Source of the DNA: Salvator merianae
Lineage: Eukaryota > Chordata > Lepidosauria > Squamata > Teiidae
DNA length: 64,000 nucleotides
NCBI GenBank assembly: GCA_003586115.2
Contig: QVOM02000116.1
Span: 47,283,692 to 47,347,691 of the forward strand
Direction of reading: 5' to 3'
A model generated the notes under the pieces. It saw only the letters and a list, made by a program, of their open reading frames with translations. It searched no databases and was not told where the DNA came from. Made by a program: the position numbers and the translations under genes. Positions 9,944-21,422 of this stretch are shown here, one piece after another; within the stretch, counting starts at the first letter, position 1, and each line of letters begins with the position of its first letter.

Positions 9944-10181
9944 TTAGTTTCTGCTAAAATGATATGGATCTCCTTTGTATAATGAGATCAAATCAAAACA
10001 GGAAGACTAACAGAAGGGAACGAAAAACACAGGAAAAATGCTGTTTTCTGAGAATAAGCCCATGTGAGTGTGAGTTATGGCATGTTTTTTCCCCATATAA
10101 ACTTGCACAATTTGTAGTTTACAAAACCGTGAGATGAGAGATAGCTGTATTCTGTGATGCACTGTTCTGGGGGATTTCTGC

Positions 10182-10260
10182 ACTACGGAGGCTCGGTGGC
10201 CCCGCACACGGCGATGGCGCGGGAGTGAACACCCACTCTTAAAGGCACGGACCACCGCTG
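10182..10260 (-). mobile_element. HP-family half copy (right arm only)
   Basis: TACGGAGGCTCGGTGGCCCC leads through GAACACCCACTCTTAAAGGC to CACGGACCACCGCTG, the HP right arm. It could be the missing half of 9557-9650, but the variable blocks differ in length and sequence, so two separate broken copies are more likely. Confidence 0.65.
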
Positions 10261-10361
10261 TAACTGATCTCGTTTGGTTACTAGGTCCTGGAAACAAAAA
10301 TCTTGCCCAATAATAATTATCACCACTAGTCCAAGTCTCTCTTTTACTAGAGAGGGTAACG

Positions 10362-10538
10362 GGGTGCATCCGCATAGTTTAAAAAAAGTGCCTTGAAAAT
10401 GGCTTAGAGGTGGTAACATTCACAGCCTAGTGCTTTTCATCCACATTAAAGGCTAGTAAATGCACTTCCAAAGAGCATTCTCTGACCTTACATGGGGTTT
10501 AGAGGTGGGATGGGAACACTAATGTCTGCATGCTACCT
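10362..10538 (+). mobile_element. I-family MITE, broken at its right arm
   Basis: GGGTGCATCCGCATAG then AAAGTGCC and GGCTTAGAGGTGG form the left arm. GGTTTAGAGGTGGGATGGGA and GCTACCTCTAAGG begin the right arm, where the sequence passes straight into a B-family end. The same breakpoint occurs in the copy at 34499. Confidence 0.55.
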
Positions 10539-10650
10539 CTAAGGCCTTTCTGCATTTCCTCACCGTGATCTGAACCAGTGTGTCTGGACCTGTAAAGTCC
10601 CCTGGTTCAGGCCACGGCAAGGTGTAGTCTAGAACAGTTACTCTTTTATT
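10539..10650 (+). mobile_element. B-family 5-prime fragment
   Basis: GGCCTTTCTGCATTTCC starts the fragment, followed by CACCGTGATCTGAACCAGTG as in other B copies (compare 2885). It fades out before 10660. Its left edge touches the I element. Confidence 0.5.
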
Positions 10651-10796
10651 TCCAACATCTATATAGAGTTTTTAAGGATAGATTTTTCTTTTTGATTTCA
10701 CGTCCAAGGTTAGAAGAGTAGCTGCTGACTGCAGCAAATATCATATTGCAGTAGAAGGCACCTTAAATGGCATTTATTTTGGCAGGATCACTTAGG

Positions 10797-10918
10797 GCAG
10801 GGGTGTTCAATGCAGCCCTCCAGATGTTCCTGAATTACAACTCCCATGCTGAGGCTGGTACGGAGTGATTGCAGCTGCAGTTGAAGGGCTTTGAAGGGCT
10901 GCAGCTGAGCACCTGTGG
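10797..10918. mobile_element. N-family hAT-like repeat
   Basis: GGGGTGTTCAATGCAGCCCT, CCAGATGTTCCTGAATTACA and ACTCCCATGCTGAGGCTGG follow a very common reptile and bird repeat (tgcggccctccagatgt...actacaattcccat). The right part is rearranged. Other N copies: 13300, 29595, 44478 and 54076. Confidence 0.65.
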
Positions 10919-11206
10919 CTTAGGTCACATCTGCACTTTCCTCATTCAGGTAACTGGGAAGCATGATTGTGTTGACACAACCTGGCTTGTGCAGCAGACC
11001 ATCTCCTTTGCTTCCGGACACTTTGCCTTGATGAGCAACAGTGCCTGAGCAGGGTGCCTGAGGTTGCCATTGTTCTTGCAAATTGGCCTCTGTGTGCAGG
11101 TTGGACAGCCCTGCAAGTCGTCCCACCATATTTCCGTGAAATGTAGCAAGATGATTGAAGGGGTCAGGGGATGAATTTGCAAGTTCAGAGTTGTTACTTG
11201 TGCCCT

Positions 11207-11219
11207 AACCCTAAGACAC
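11207..11219 (-). repeat. Two CCCTAA telomere-like units
   Basis: CCCTAACCCTAAG. Two units are close to what chance allows and carry little weight on their own. Confidence 0.5.
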
Positions 11220-11485
11220 ACATCACCTACCTTGGAGGCATGAGTGAAGTCCTGGTCACTTCAGTGTGGGGATCAATGGGGAGGAAGTGTGTCTCCAGTG
11301 GTGTAGTGGAGACACAGTCTCTGAGACAAGAATTTCTCTCATGAGGTTCTTTTACTCCCCAAACAAATTTGGAATGTCTCATCAATCTATGGCAAGATCC
11401 ACCCAGGCCCTTAAGGGCATGATGGAATCACAGTTAAGATGCATTGGCTGCATACTTATGTGGCCCTGTTGTTTATTAGAGTTCT

Positions 11486-11615
11486 ATAATGGTAAACTGC
11501 TGGGGAGAGCTCTGACAGTGCTCCACAGAAGTCTACCTGCACCGTGCTGTCCAGACCTACCTGGTTCTGCAGCCATTTCCTGTGCTCTCCAAGAAGACCC
11601 TGGATGGAATCACTG
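11486..11615. repeat. J repeat, first block
   Basis: TGGTAAACTGCTGGGGAGAG, ACAGTGCTCCACAG, CCAGACCTACCTGG and TTTCCTGTGCTCTCCAAGAA match 20268-20405 in order. The second block of the same repeat lies about 500 bp on, at 12110-12205. It belongs to a dispersed repeat I cannot name. Confidence 0.55.
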
Positions 11616-11689
11616 AACCAGGAACAAAAGTTCCCCGATTGAAGGTGTGATCACACAGAAGGTATCTGGGGTGCATATCTATAAAGAAT

Positions 11690-12100
11690 CACAGAGTTTT
11701 TAAAAGAAGCATCTAAAAGCTTCCTACCTTACTTCTGTTCTAGTCATCACCTTTGCCTTTAAGTCTAGCAACCCCTCTGTAGCAACAAATGCTCGCCATT
11801 CATTGAACACTGCTGGCCGATTCCTGGGTCCCTGATTGTTCTGCCCCTAGCAGTCATTTCTGTTAGTTACAGGACCCTCTGTAGCTTCTTATCCCATTTG
11901 CCACAAATAGGAATCTCACCCCAAGAGCTTTTCTTTCCCATCTGTGGAAGAGATGGATAAATGGAGACTTTTAGTAAGTGTTCTTTTTTAATTTTCTGTG
12001 TGTTCCTAGACTCTCAGAATTGCCTTGGGGGCGTCCCTAACCACATGTGTGAACACACCCTCACTGTGCCTTTGCCCAGACTGGCAGCAGGTGTGCAAAC
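11690..12100. other. No recognised repeat
   Basis: This lies between the two J blocks, so it may be an insertion into J or simply the sequence missing from the copy near 20.3 kb. No inverted ends are visible. Confidence 0.35.
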
Positions 12101-12109
12101 AGCATGCTG

Positions 12110-12205
12110 CAGCCATCAGAAGCAATGTCAGGACCAATGAAGATGGCCCAAGGAGTGATCTTTGTTTACAGCACAGGTTTCTGCGGAATCTGCCTCACAT
12201 ACGTT
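12110..12205. repeat. J repeat, second block
   Basis: GGCCCAAGGAGTGATCTTTG and TTTCTGCGGAATCTGCC correspond to GAGTGGTCTTTGCTTATGGC and TTCTGCAGAATCTGCC at 20478-20530. Confidence 0.5.
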
Positions 12206-12209
12206 AATC

Positions 12210-13295
12210 TAGTGCAACCACTGCAAGGACAGCCTTTTCCATTTCTAAAAACAGCACAGTTTTCGTGTGGGATTTTTTTTTTCCATTTCAGTAATTACGA
12301 AATCAAATAAGCTTGAGTGAAATTATTTAAAAGGTTCTTGATATAATTAGAAACAACTCATTCACTCATAACTAATTCTTAATTAAAGTCATTTGTCTTT
12401 CTGCCCTCCTCCTTCTCAAGGGTGAAGAACAAGCAGTGATGCCTGCCTGAAGTTGGTGGAAGTATAAAAAAAGAGAAATTTTCAAGATGGTCCATTCAAG
12501 GAACATTCCACAGGTTTTTGACAGTCACTTTCAAGCTCAGCCTCAATGGTAAAAAGATCTCTGCCTTCGTGTTTACACTGCATACACCTCTCAGGTTGTG
12601 ATAAAAGCGAAATAATTGTTTAAAATATCAGCTGCGAAAGGACGTGTCTTGCATTATCGTTGAACCCCAGTGTCAAATGGAAGCTGTTTCTTTTTGAAAA
12701 GAGAGAAAGAGATGAAAAGTCTGAAAACTGTTACATGGGATGAAACCCATCTTTTTAAAAGGCCAGTAGCAGATGTGCTCAGCCGGTGATAGATTCATCA
12801 TATAAAATGAAGGATTAGTAAACAATGTGTGCCTTTTTAAGAAAGCAAAACAAGTCTTTGCTCATCACCTGGGCTTAATTGCCGTGGTTATATCAAAGCT
12901 ATATAAAAATTTAATCATCAACCACAAGTAAGGCTTTGTTTTTACGTGTGTGCGTGCTTCCCTGTTTTTCCACCTGTTCAAATGAAAGATTCTTGGAGTA
13001 TCACAATATGCAAATCTCATTTATGATGCACAGATATGTCCTTTCATCTCATTGCTGCTTTGATGCCGTGACATAGAAAGCTTTTAGTGCCTCCACCTAC
13101 CAGACGTACAAATCTTATCTGATTCATAAATATGTGTGCCCAGGTTAACCCTAGGATTTACCTGGCAGATGCCTTCTTTTGTACCCTCTTCATAAAGCAG
13201 ATTTATGAGAGGATTCAGGCTGGGGGAAAGAACGTCAGGAGGAAGGCAGGAGAATATCTGAAGCAATTCAGGTGCAAAGGGCACTTTTGAGCAAC
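12210..13295. other. Repeat-poor AT-rich block, possible conserved non-coding sequence
   Basis: About 1 kb free of the MITE families that fill the rest of the window. It has long AT-rich words such as GATTAGTAAACAATGTGTGC and CTTAATTGCCGTGGTTATAT and no usable open frame. Freedom from repeats beside repeat-dense DNA is the only evidence for constraint; alignment to other reptiles is needed to tell. Confidence 0.35.
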
Positions 13296-13299
13296 AACA

Positions 13300-13435
13300 G
13301 GGAACTTGTGGCTGTCTAGATGTTGCCGGATCTTAGCTGCTATTCGCTCTGATCATTGGCTATGCCAGCTGGGAATGATGAAGGTAACGTCCAATGACTT
13401 TTGGAAGGCCACAGGTTTTATATTTTAAGATTTTG
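13300..13435. mobile_element. N-family hAT-like repeat, diverged
   Basis: GGGAACTTGTGGCTGTCTAG, ATGTTGCCGGA and CCAGCTGGGAATGATGAAGG follow the N-family order, with a right end like GGCCACAGGTTTT. Degenerate copy. Confidence 0.55.
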
Positions 13436-13741
13436 GTAGAACATTGTCCTGAAATATATGTTGCCTTTTAAAAGTTGCAGGGCTGCAACTGCCATGTCTG
13501 GGAAACGTCTCCATAGATAAAAAGTGGTTGGCTATTTGCCTTTGATGCCTGTTAAATGCAGACATCTGTTATGGATTTCTTAGCTTCTGCATCAGATCAA
13601 TACCTGGTTTGCTGCCCCAGTGATCCAAAACAGATCCCCTACTCTATGCTTATTGGTCTCACTTTGTCTGCACTTCTATCAACACTATATTGGTGGGTTT
13701 GTAACTTAGGCCCATCTGATCGGCATTATGGACCTCTTCTA

Positions 13742-14140
13742 GGCCTCTTTCGTCCACACACTGGTACAGGCTAGAGAGACACCACTCCTGCTAGTATGTT
13801 CTGTCTGCACAAGACGGAGTGTAATCCAGATCAAGAGGTCCAAAAAGGCTTCCTTGTCCAGTGTAATTCCGGAATATCAGTAGGTCTGATAATGCAGGTC
13901 TACCAGCGTATGAGGCCCATGGAGGACCCAATTTGGTTGTGCACCTTGTTTTGCCACCAAAATGGTCCTCTGGGAGCTCTGAGGGCAGGAACATTTTTTT
14001 CTGGCCTCAGGGCTGGCTCCAAAGCTCACACAAGCTTCAGGACAGTCCAGTGGCACCGATCTGGACTAGATCTGAACCAGCACCTACATGATCTGGATCA
14101 GCTGATCTGGATTATGGCAAATAAGTGCGGAAAGACTGTT
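13742..14140. mobile_element. B-family MITE, near complete (about 399 bp)
   Basis: The left end GGCCTCTTTCGTCCACACAC pairs loosely with the right end AAGTGCGGAAAGACTGTT. The interior has GTCTGATAATGCAGGTCTAC, a GGAGGACCCAATTTGG block, CACCAAAATGGTCCTCTGGG and AGCTCTGAGGGCAGGAA, in the order seen in the other B copies. An L element starts within two bases of its right end. The 122-codon plus-strand frame (13796-14164) comes from the repeat. Confidence 0.7.
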
Positions 14141-14141
14141 A

Positions 14142-14536
14142 GGGGGCTTCCAGACATGGGCTAAAACCTGTGATTCTCCTGGATTATATTGAGAATGCCA
14201 CATGTAATTATGGCATTCCTGATACAGTCCTGGGATATTGAGGCGATATCCCAGATGCTGGGTTTCTTGTAATAGTTATTGCTTACTTTCATCTGTTAGC
14301 TCACTTCCTCTTACAAATACCCAGATGTCAGCCAAGCATGTGGAAAAAACTCAGAGGGAAGTGGGCAGACGCTTGGCTGACATGAAAGTACTTGCAAGAG
14401 GAACAATCACAAAAAGGAGCAAGCGGATGGAGGTAAGATCCTGGCGATTGTTTCCTGCATCTGCTGGGGGCGGCAAGAGGCAATCGTGGGATCTTCTTTA
14501 GACTCCACAATTGCCTTCTCCAGTCTGGAAGCACCT
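14142..14536. mobile_element. L-family MITE (about 395 bp)
   Basis: GGGGGCTTCCAGACATGGG at the left pairs with GTCTGGAAGCACC at the right (GCTTCCAGAC exact on both sides). Inside are a hairpin at GGGATATTGAGGCGATATCC and the inverted pair AGATGTCAGCCAAGC / GCTTGGCTGACAT. A second copy in the opposite orientation, split by an A element, lies at 43268-44027. Only a TTA-like similarity is visible in the flanks, so the superfamily is open. Confidence 0.7.
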
Positions 14537-14805
14537 TTAGTGAATGATGTATTTATAGTACTGTCTCCTCCAAGAGTTTGTGCTGGGCAGTTCCTTCTCA
14601 AAACAATGACAAATGTTTGCATGCGTGTATGCAGAACCCTGACTTTCTCACTGAAACAAGTTAGAAATTTAGACAAATTGAACCCTTTTTGAATATATGT
14701 CAAAACAAAAAGCAAAATTGTATTTCAGCTTCTAAAATGTTTTAGGTGGTACACACTGCCAGTTTGAATTTTTAGTTTTGGATATCCCAAAACTGAGAGA
14801 TGGAG

Positions 14806-15022
14806 ACGGTGTGGTATAGTTGAGAGAAATGTAGAAGTAGAACCTGGTAGATCATTTGGCCCTGGAAATTCTCTCAGTGTCTTTAAAGGCACTTATTGCC
14901 TCTTCGCTTCATCCACTTCACAGGGTGGTTGTGAGAGTAAAATGGAAGCAAAGAGAATGATGCTCATCACCTCTTTTAAAGAAAGAGAGGATATAAATGC
15001 AAATATTAATAAATTAATACTC
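14806..15022 (+). mobile_element. Degenerate tRNA SINE
   Basis: GACGGTGTGGTATAGTTGAG (eroded head), TTCACAGGGTGGTTGTGAGA and GAGAGGATATAAATGCAAAT (tail) match the body and tail of Sauria-type SINEs. The B-box is no longer intact. Confidence 0.55.
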
Positions 15023-15069
15023 TTTCTCCTCCCAGAGAATAAGGACAATTAAGAGAATCTACCTTGGAT

Positions 15070-15559
15070 CTACAGTGGAATCACACTTTCCACTGTAGAA
15101 TGTTTGGAGGTGAGCATTCTATGGTGAAACAGACCTCATAGGGCAGACACTGTCTGCCCTGTGAGGTCTTAGAATAGAATGCCAGCAGGCTACCAGAATT
15201 CAAAGTGCGAATGCTTGCGTCCGGCTCCATTCTGTGCCATGACAGTGGCTGGGAAGCTTCTGGCTGCTGCCATGATGACCGGCAATGCCATGTGATTGTG
15301 CAGTGTGATTGTATAAGGGCAGCCACGCTGCACTGCACAGCTGTCCATTTGCACCTGGAAGCAGGTGCAAACACAATGTACTGGGAGCAGTCTAGCTGCT
15401 TCCGATACAGCCATGGGGCACGATTTAGTGCTCCAAAGCTAGTAGTGATCAGGAGCAGCTGGAGTCTACTTCCAATCATGAGGACCTATGTAAAGCATGG
15501 AGGCACTTGACTAGTGAGCATCCCTGATGCTCACTAGTTTTAAGTATCAACAGGCCCTA
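15070..15559 (+). mobile_element. A-family MITE
   Basis: The subterminal hairpin near 15091-15122 (TAGAATG...CATTCTA), GTGCCATGACAGTGGCTGGG, CTGGGAGCAGTCTAGCTGCT, AAGCTAGTAGTGATCAGGAG and the end CAACAGGCCCTA are the A-family landmarks in order. The extra inverted pair CCTCATAGGGCAGACA / TGTCTGCCCTGTGAGG at 15135-15167 is peculiar to this copy. The left boundary is uncertain by about 20 bp. Opposed open frames of 101 and 132 codons lie inside and have no protein homologue I know. Confidence 0.7.
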
Positions 15560-16137
15560 TAGAAAGTTACTTGGTAAGTATATAGCTCTGTTGTAGAAAC
15601 AGAGCATAAAAAATATCCTAGGTTCTCCAAACAGGACTGCAAGAGACTTTTCCTTGTGCGGACACACTCAAGCTATTCCTGCTTTGTTCCTTCTCTGTGT
15701 GGATCTTGCATTGGTATCTTCAAGCAGAAAAAAAGGGAAATTATTGATGATACAGCACAGGGTCCTGTAACCTGTAGGAATAGTGGTATAAATTCATAGG
15801 TGTTTCTTGCCTTGGTGGTTGTACCTGCTGGAGTTCACTCTTCTGTGCAACCTTCTGCACCTGGCTGTCCTGCCTGTAGCCTTGACGTCTTTCCAAAATT
15901 GCTTCAAACTAATATAAGCCATAAAAAGAAATATGCCCCAAATGAAAATAAAAATAATTATAACATCATAAAACAAGAGTGAACAAAGGTAAGTAATTGA
16001 TTCTTACATACAAACTGAAGAGCTGATTTATTAATAGACTTACTCATATTGTTTTCATTCTTCATTTCAAAAATAGTTAGTCAGTGAAGCTATCAGAGAA
16101 AGATCCTATTCTTTGCCACGGCTTTCTCCTCCTTTAA
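15560..16137. other. No recognised feature
   Basis: Includes an A/T-rich segment (15900-16070) with two overlapping 60-codon frames on opposite strands. No repeat family or coding signal is recognised. Confidence 0.4.
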
Positions 16138-16642
16138 GGCCATTTCTACACTATGTGGGCTGTTCCGGCCCACTTAGCATAGCCCATTGAGTCTGGCCCA
16201 TGTTGAGGCAGACTGTAGTGGCCTGCTCCACGGGCTGTCTGAATTTGGACAGCATGTCTGGGCCCAGGCAGGAGTACCAACTTCAAAGGCTGGGCGCAGC
16301 GTTCAAAGTCAGCACCCAGCTTTCAATGTTTCTGGCTGGGGCTTTTCAGTGTGCACTTCCAAAAAGAGTCTCCCATGGTAAACTAGAAGATGGAGCTAAG
16401 TCATCTGCACACCTTTGTAGTTTAGTATATTGAGAATGTTCTAGTGTAGATCACTTTAAAAGGGTCTACCAGTAGACTGGAATAGAGTGCCATTTTGGCA
16501 CCCTATCTCAGTCCATGGCTAGTCTGATGCAGACAGGCCATACTAATAGAGGGTGTGGCCTATGCTGGACCACACTCGTGTGCAAATGGCAGGGGCCTAG
16601 ACCAAACTGTGGACTGGGTTCCAGCTGAGTGCGGAAAGGACC
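16138..16642. mobile_element. B-family MITE (about 505 bp)
   Basis: The left end GGCCATTTCTACACTATGTG pairs with the right end GAGTGCGGAAAGGACC. The interior includes GGGCTTTTCAGTGTGCACTT, GGGTCTACCAGTAGACTGG and CCATTTTGGCACCCTA, shared with copies at 44608 and 56785. Confidence 0.7.
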
Positions 16643-17189
16643 TAAGCATTGCTTCCATTATGTTACATACAGAGTTCTGGCCAAGGTAGCCAAACATGAT
16701 ACTAATTTTCTGATCAGGTCTGGCCAAGAATCAGTATTTTTGTGATGTGAATCCTATAGATGTCTACTCACAAGTAAGTTCCCACCGCATGCTTAGTATA
16801 GTTCTAATGGAATTGTTTAGTTCAGCAGTGTAATCTGACCTCCATAGTAGAGGTTTTAGAGGCAGCTTGTGCAGCAGTGGCAGGTCTGTGAGGAACAGAG
16901 AAAGGCCTCATTGGAACCTTGTCTTTGATCTCTGTAAGCTGTATTTTGATCGGTTGCTGCCCTCCTGGTTCAACCACAGATGCCACTGCTGTATTTTTCT
17001 TCAAACACAGAAAATAGTAGAAGGTTGGAGTGGTGATTCTCTGGCTGCTGCTGAAAGGGAGTGAGCAGAAAAAGACAAGCAGCTTTAATAACTAATGTTT
17101 AAGAAAGAAACAGCCGTCACATCCTACGACAACTAGTCTTGCTATATTTCCCTCACCTGTGTTATTGATCTTTTTTTTTAACTTTAACT

Positions 17190-17282
17190 TTTAAATTGTT
17201 TTATTTTATCTTTGTTTTATCTGTTCGCCACCCTGATACTTTAGTGGAGGGCAGTACAAAAATAGATAAATAAATACAATTA
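17190..17282 (+). mobile_element. LINE 3-prime tail
   Basis: TGTTCGCCACCCTGATACTT then TAGTGGAGGGCAGTACAAAA and ATAGATAAATAAATACA is a CR1/L2-type tail (CCACCCTGA...GGGCAGTA...AAATAAATA). Confidence 0.6.
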
Positions 17283-17862
17283 TCAGAGTTTTCCCCTCCC
17301 CTTTAAGAACATTTGCTATAGGGAAGGGTGGGGAAAGGAGGGAATTCCTGCTAAAGAGGGGCAAAAAAGGATTTCCTCCCCCCCCTTCACTTTCCAGCAG
17401 CCATTGATGTTAAAGAGGAGAAAAAAAAAGTCCAGTCAAAATAGGAAGCAGCAGAAGGGCAGAGTGGTAATTCTCTGCTTGCTTTTCTTAACATGCAGCA
17501 GATCTCTCTTTGATCTGTCCTAGAAATGGATGATAGACTATAAGCAAACATTTAACACATAAATAATTCACAGAAAAAGGCTTAAATTGCCTGGATCTCA
17601 GTTTGAATGACAAATTCCCCGCATAACATCACTGGCCAGTATACTAGATCAGCAAGTGGATTAGGAATGTGTACTTCCATCTAAGCAAGATGCCAGGCTG
17701 GGTCTCCCTTAGACCACACCAGTGTGCAGAAGGGAGACTACTGGTATATCTGCTGGTCCAGTATACTGGCCAATGCAAAAGCATCCATAAGATCTATGGG
17801 AAAGCACTTCTTTGGTGCCCACTTCTAAGAACTATGAAAATGGTGGACCTATGGGAAAGTAT
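17283..17862. other. Mixed sequence with a short B-like fragment
   Basis: GGCCAGTATACTAGATCAGC (17633) and GGTCTCCCTTAGACCACACC with GGTCCAGTATACTGGCC (17700-17772) resemble B-family interior and end phrases, so a broken B copy is likely. The rest is purine-rich and unassigned. Confidence 0.45.
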
Positions 17863-18372
17863 GGGTGTTTTCTCACTTTCCATGTTAGAAATGGATAATT
17901 ATCCTGTTCTAATATGGAATTGACCATGCAGTGTGCACATTGTCCATACTGTGTGGCCAAAAACTGGACCTGAGGCCAGCTACTGGTTTTGCAGAGCATA
18001 CGTTGGTAGCTGTCCCAATCTTTGCCATGGCAGTGGCTGGAAAGCGGCCAGGCATTGTGCAGCTCGATCGTGCATTGCACAGCCCCATCGCATGGGCCCG
18101 GTTGTGCATGCGTGATCAACTGGTTGCCCAGGACCAGTTGAGTTCTCACACCAGCCTGGAGGTCTTCAGTAACAGGTAAGTGTGAATGCATGCTACCAGG
18201 AGGTGACTATCATCTCCTGGTAGGATTGTGGAGCACTAATTAGTCCTCCACAGGTATCTGCAACTGGGAGCCGATGAAGTCCACTCCCGATTGCTCTGGC
18301 CTCTGCCAAGTGCAGAAGCCCTTGACTAGCACACATTCTTAATGCTTGCTAGTAGCAAGTGCGAACGGGCCC
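17863..18372. mobile_element. A-family MITE (about 510 bp)
   Basis: The left end GGGTGTTTTCTCACTTTCC pairs with the right end GCAAGTGCGAACGGGCCC. The subterminal hairpin TTAGAAATGGATAA / TTATCCTGTTCTAA (17886-17913) pairs at 12 of 14 positions although its sequence differs from other copies. CCATGGCAGTGGCTGGAAAG and GCATTGTGCAGC are family landmarks. The flanks show no 8-bp duplication. Confidence 0.7.
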
Positions 18373-18835
18373 TATCTTTTCTACAATGCCCCCGCAACTC
18401 TAGAATGATCTGCCAGTTGTAGATAGGCAGGACTGTGATTTGCCTTTTCACCGGTTGCATTTCAAACCAGAATGATAGTGGAAGGCCTGGATCACTGCTC
18501 CATCCTGCCCTGCTGAGGACTTCTGGAATTTTAAAAGAGCTGGAAAAGAGGGAGATAACTCTTTCTTTTGAAATAGTTAGCAAAACTCATCTCGTTGCCA
18601 CAACAAGGATCCCAGTTAATCTTCACTCTGCTCTAAAATGTGCATAGCATGACTGTTAACTTGTTCCTTGCATTGCTCTACTTGGAAAGGAATGGAGTGG
18701 AGATTAAGGTGGCCACACAGCTTTGGCCTCTGAACTTGGCCTGAAACTCCCATTACTTCTTGAGGAACAGGCTGTGTCAGGCGTAAGACTTCTGGCCCCA
18801 GAAAGTCAATACAAATAAAAATCGTAGACTGCAAG
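18373..18835. other. No recognised feature
   Basis: Mixed sequence without a nameable repeat. Open frames of 70-85 codons have no recognised domain. Confidence 0.4.
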
Positions 18836-19900
18836 GTATCCGCCAAAGAATGCCGTCACCCTTTCCCTTCAACTAATTATTTTTGTTAACTTGAAAGCTG
18901 CTTGTAAGGTTGGTTGTAGCCTATTCTATCTGCAAAGGTCAAATACCTATCATAGCAGACACCCTAGTTAATATTCAACTAAAAATTAATAGATTAGATA
19001 AATATTACATGCTTTTAGTGCCAATTAATTTGGGGAGTTGGGCTCGCTGAATTTCTCCCACCTTCTTTTTCTCGACTATTATCAAGGAAGGAAAATACAG
19101 GCTTTGCTGTGCCGTGTTAGCTCAGTTCTCAGATAGCTCCTTTGTGCTACAATTACCAACCACTGGATTGGGTTGACACAAGTAATCCTTGATGGATTCC
19201 CCCAGCAATGTGATGTCAGTAAGAGGTCCTTCAAACACGGCTATTAAAAAACACATTAAACATGCTCCTCATTGTATGGTTTATGGGAGCTTAAGTTAGA
19301 ATAACAACGGAGCTGTGGCATTTGTTTGAAAATGAAAGGATTATACTGCCTTTTGTAAAATAAGGAATTTAGTTTTTTGGGAGGGGCAGGAGAATGGTGA
19401 CTTATTTTTGTTTATGTACCTAAGAAACCTTTGATAAGTCAGCTTCTGTCACTAGTTCTTAGTCCACTTGTAATTTCTTGTATCAACCGAGATGAAATGC
19501 ATACTGCCTCAAATCGTTTATGTCAAATGCAGAGCAATAGAGGCGGCGGTACTTACTGAGAGATTATAGTAAGAAGGGGACCAAGGCCTTTAGGAATCCA
19601 TAAGTAATTCATCTTTAAAGAGCATTCAGGAATCAGCCTATATCCTTTAATTGTCATATAGATGATCTCAGCTTTCACTTTGTGTCAGAAACAAATTGAG
19701 AAAAAAAGAGACATATCCTCATGAGGCTCTTTCATGAGCTCTTAATATTTTTTTTTAACTAAATAATGTCCTGACAGTTCAATTCTATGCAGGCAAATCT
19801 TCTCTCACTAACAGTATTGCTTTTTAATTTTCTCCCTCAGCAACTCAGCTAGAATTAAACTAGTTAAGGTTAGGTGGGCTAGAGGATAGGGGATGAGATC
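18836..19900. other. Repeat-poor AT-rich block, possible conserved non-coding sequence
   Basis: About 1 kb without the local MITE families, with words such as GGAGCTGTGGCATTTGTTTG and AGATGATCTCAGCTTTCACT. No splice-flanked open frame is evident. Inference of constraint rests only on the absence of repeats. Confidence 0.35.
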
Positions 19901-20018
19901 TTAACTTTGCCAAGATCTGCATGGGACCTTAAGGTCACTGTGGGATCGCAACAGAGGTGTTATGGCTGCATATCTAGTGAGGCCGAAGAATCCTCCTAGG
20001 ATATGCACAGGAAATGCA

Positions 20019-20223
20019 CAGTGATTGCTCGTGACTTTAAGGGCAGGTGTTTGCGCCCTGTGCCCCATGTGCAATGGCTGTTCACAGGGCCTCTGGGCCT
20101 CCATACTGTCACAGCAGGTAGCGACCTGCTGCGTCAGTACGGAGGCCTGGAGGCCCCGCAAACAGCCATGGTGTGTGGGCGTGTGGTGCAAACACCCACC
20201 CTTAAAGTCATGGGCCGCCACTG
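20019..20223. mobile_element. HP-family hairpin MITE, complete (205 bp)
   Basis: The left arm CAGTGATTGCTCGTGACTTT pairs with a right arm whose reverse complement starts CAGTGGCGGCCCATGACTTT. The centre is AGCAGGTAGCGACCTGCT, a near-perfect small palindrome. Arms pair along about 95 bp. No target duplication remains (GAAATGCA against CCGGGGCC). Confidence 0.75.
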
Positions 20224-20254
20224 CCGGGGCCACTCCTTACACCCTTAGCCTTCA

Positions 20255-20605
20255 TTGCAGTGCTGAAGTGGTAAACTGCTGCACAGAGCTCTAACAGTGC
20301 TCTGCAGTGGTTTACAGGATCCACACTCTCCAGACCTATTTTGTCTCATGAGGTCTTCATTGACCTCTTCCATGTCACTTCCTGTGCTCTTGAGAAGACT
20401 CTGGTTGGAAAAACTGAAGCACTGTTCTCTTTGCCACAGTGGCAACAGCAGACAGCATAAGAAGCGAAGATCACTCCCTGAGTGGTCTTTGCTTATGGCC
20501 CAGTTTCTTCCATTCTGCAGAATCTGCCATAGACTGCATTCACACAGGTGCCTTCTGCAGTCTGATCATATCTTGTATTCTGGTTAGGATACAGTCTGCC
20601 TCAAG
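20255..20605. repeat. J repeat, contiguous copy
   Basis: Matches 11486-11615 and 12110-12205 in order but without the roughly 500 bp between them. It contains GACTGCATTCACACAGGTGC near 20536, similar to a W-group end. Confidence 0.5.
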
Positions 20606-21414
20606 AATCTCATATTGATTGCTTTTCTGATTGACTTCTCAACAGGACTGAAAATATCCAATCCAGTTCCATTTGCGCCAGTAGTTCTTGCCCAGCATAG
20701 GAGAAATAAACCATGGTTTGAACCTATGTTGAATCAAAACTTGTATTGTTTCTTCACACAATTGCCCTTAAATTGTGCTCTTCTGATATGGTAGTTCAAC
20801 ATACTTTTGTTCATGGAGATGTGCTCAATATAGCTCCTGCTATAAGAAAGTAAAAAGTATTGTCTATCAGAAGAAAGATCTTGGCAAGTTGTTCTAATGC
20901 TGTGGTATCTAAGGAAAGAATATAGTATAAGACCCTATTGTAACACACAAGCCGGTAAATAGTAGTTCGCAATGGATGGTTCTGTGAATTCTAACCAAAT
21001 ATGGATTTTGTAGAAACCACAAAGATGTCTGTAATGTACATTGACTTTTGAACAAAGAATATTTACTCTCTTGGCTTACATTTCCTCACTTTTGTGGATT
21101 TCAATATGGGGTAAACTAGTCTATAGCTGCATCCGTAACAAGTGAGTTTATGTTATCACATTTACTTTTTTTTTTTTGTCCAATCGCTTCTCCATTTTTC
21201 CTTTTTTATAACTTATTGGAAATTATACAAAAGTGGTGTAACCAAAGTTTGGAATTTCCCTTTGGCTGGGTAATGTAGTAACTTGTACAGGGGTCTTCTT
21301 GGCACCTTTCACATAGAGCCTGCTGAAAGTTTCATGTTGCTTCAGGATTTATGGATTTCATATTTATGCCATTTAAAGCACTGTTATCCACCTCCGGATC
21401 AGGTGTGTTAAAAT
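20606..21414. other. No recognised feature; T run at 21168-21177
   Basis: AT-rich sequence with one poly-T run and no repeat family or coding signal that I can recognise. Confidence 0.4.
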
Positions 21415-21422
21415 CTAAATAG

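Noticed and set aside
11207..11219. Interstitial telomere repeat (CCCTAA)2
   Set aside because: Two units are too few to separate from chance.
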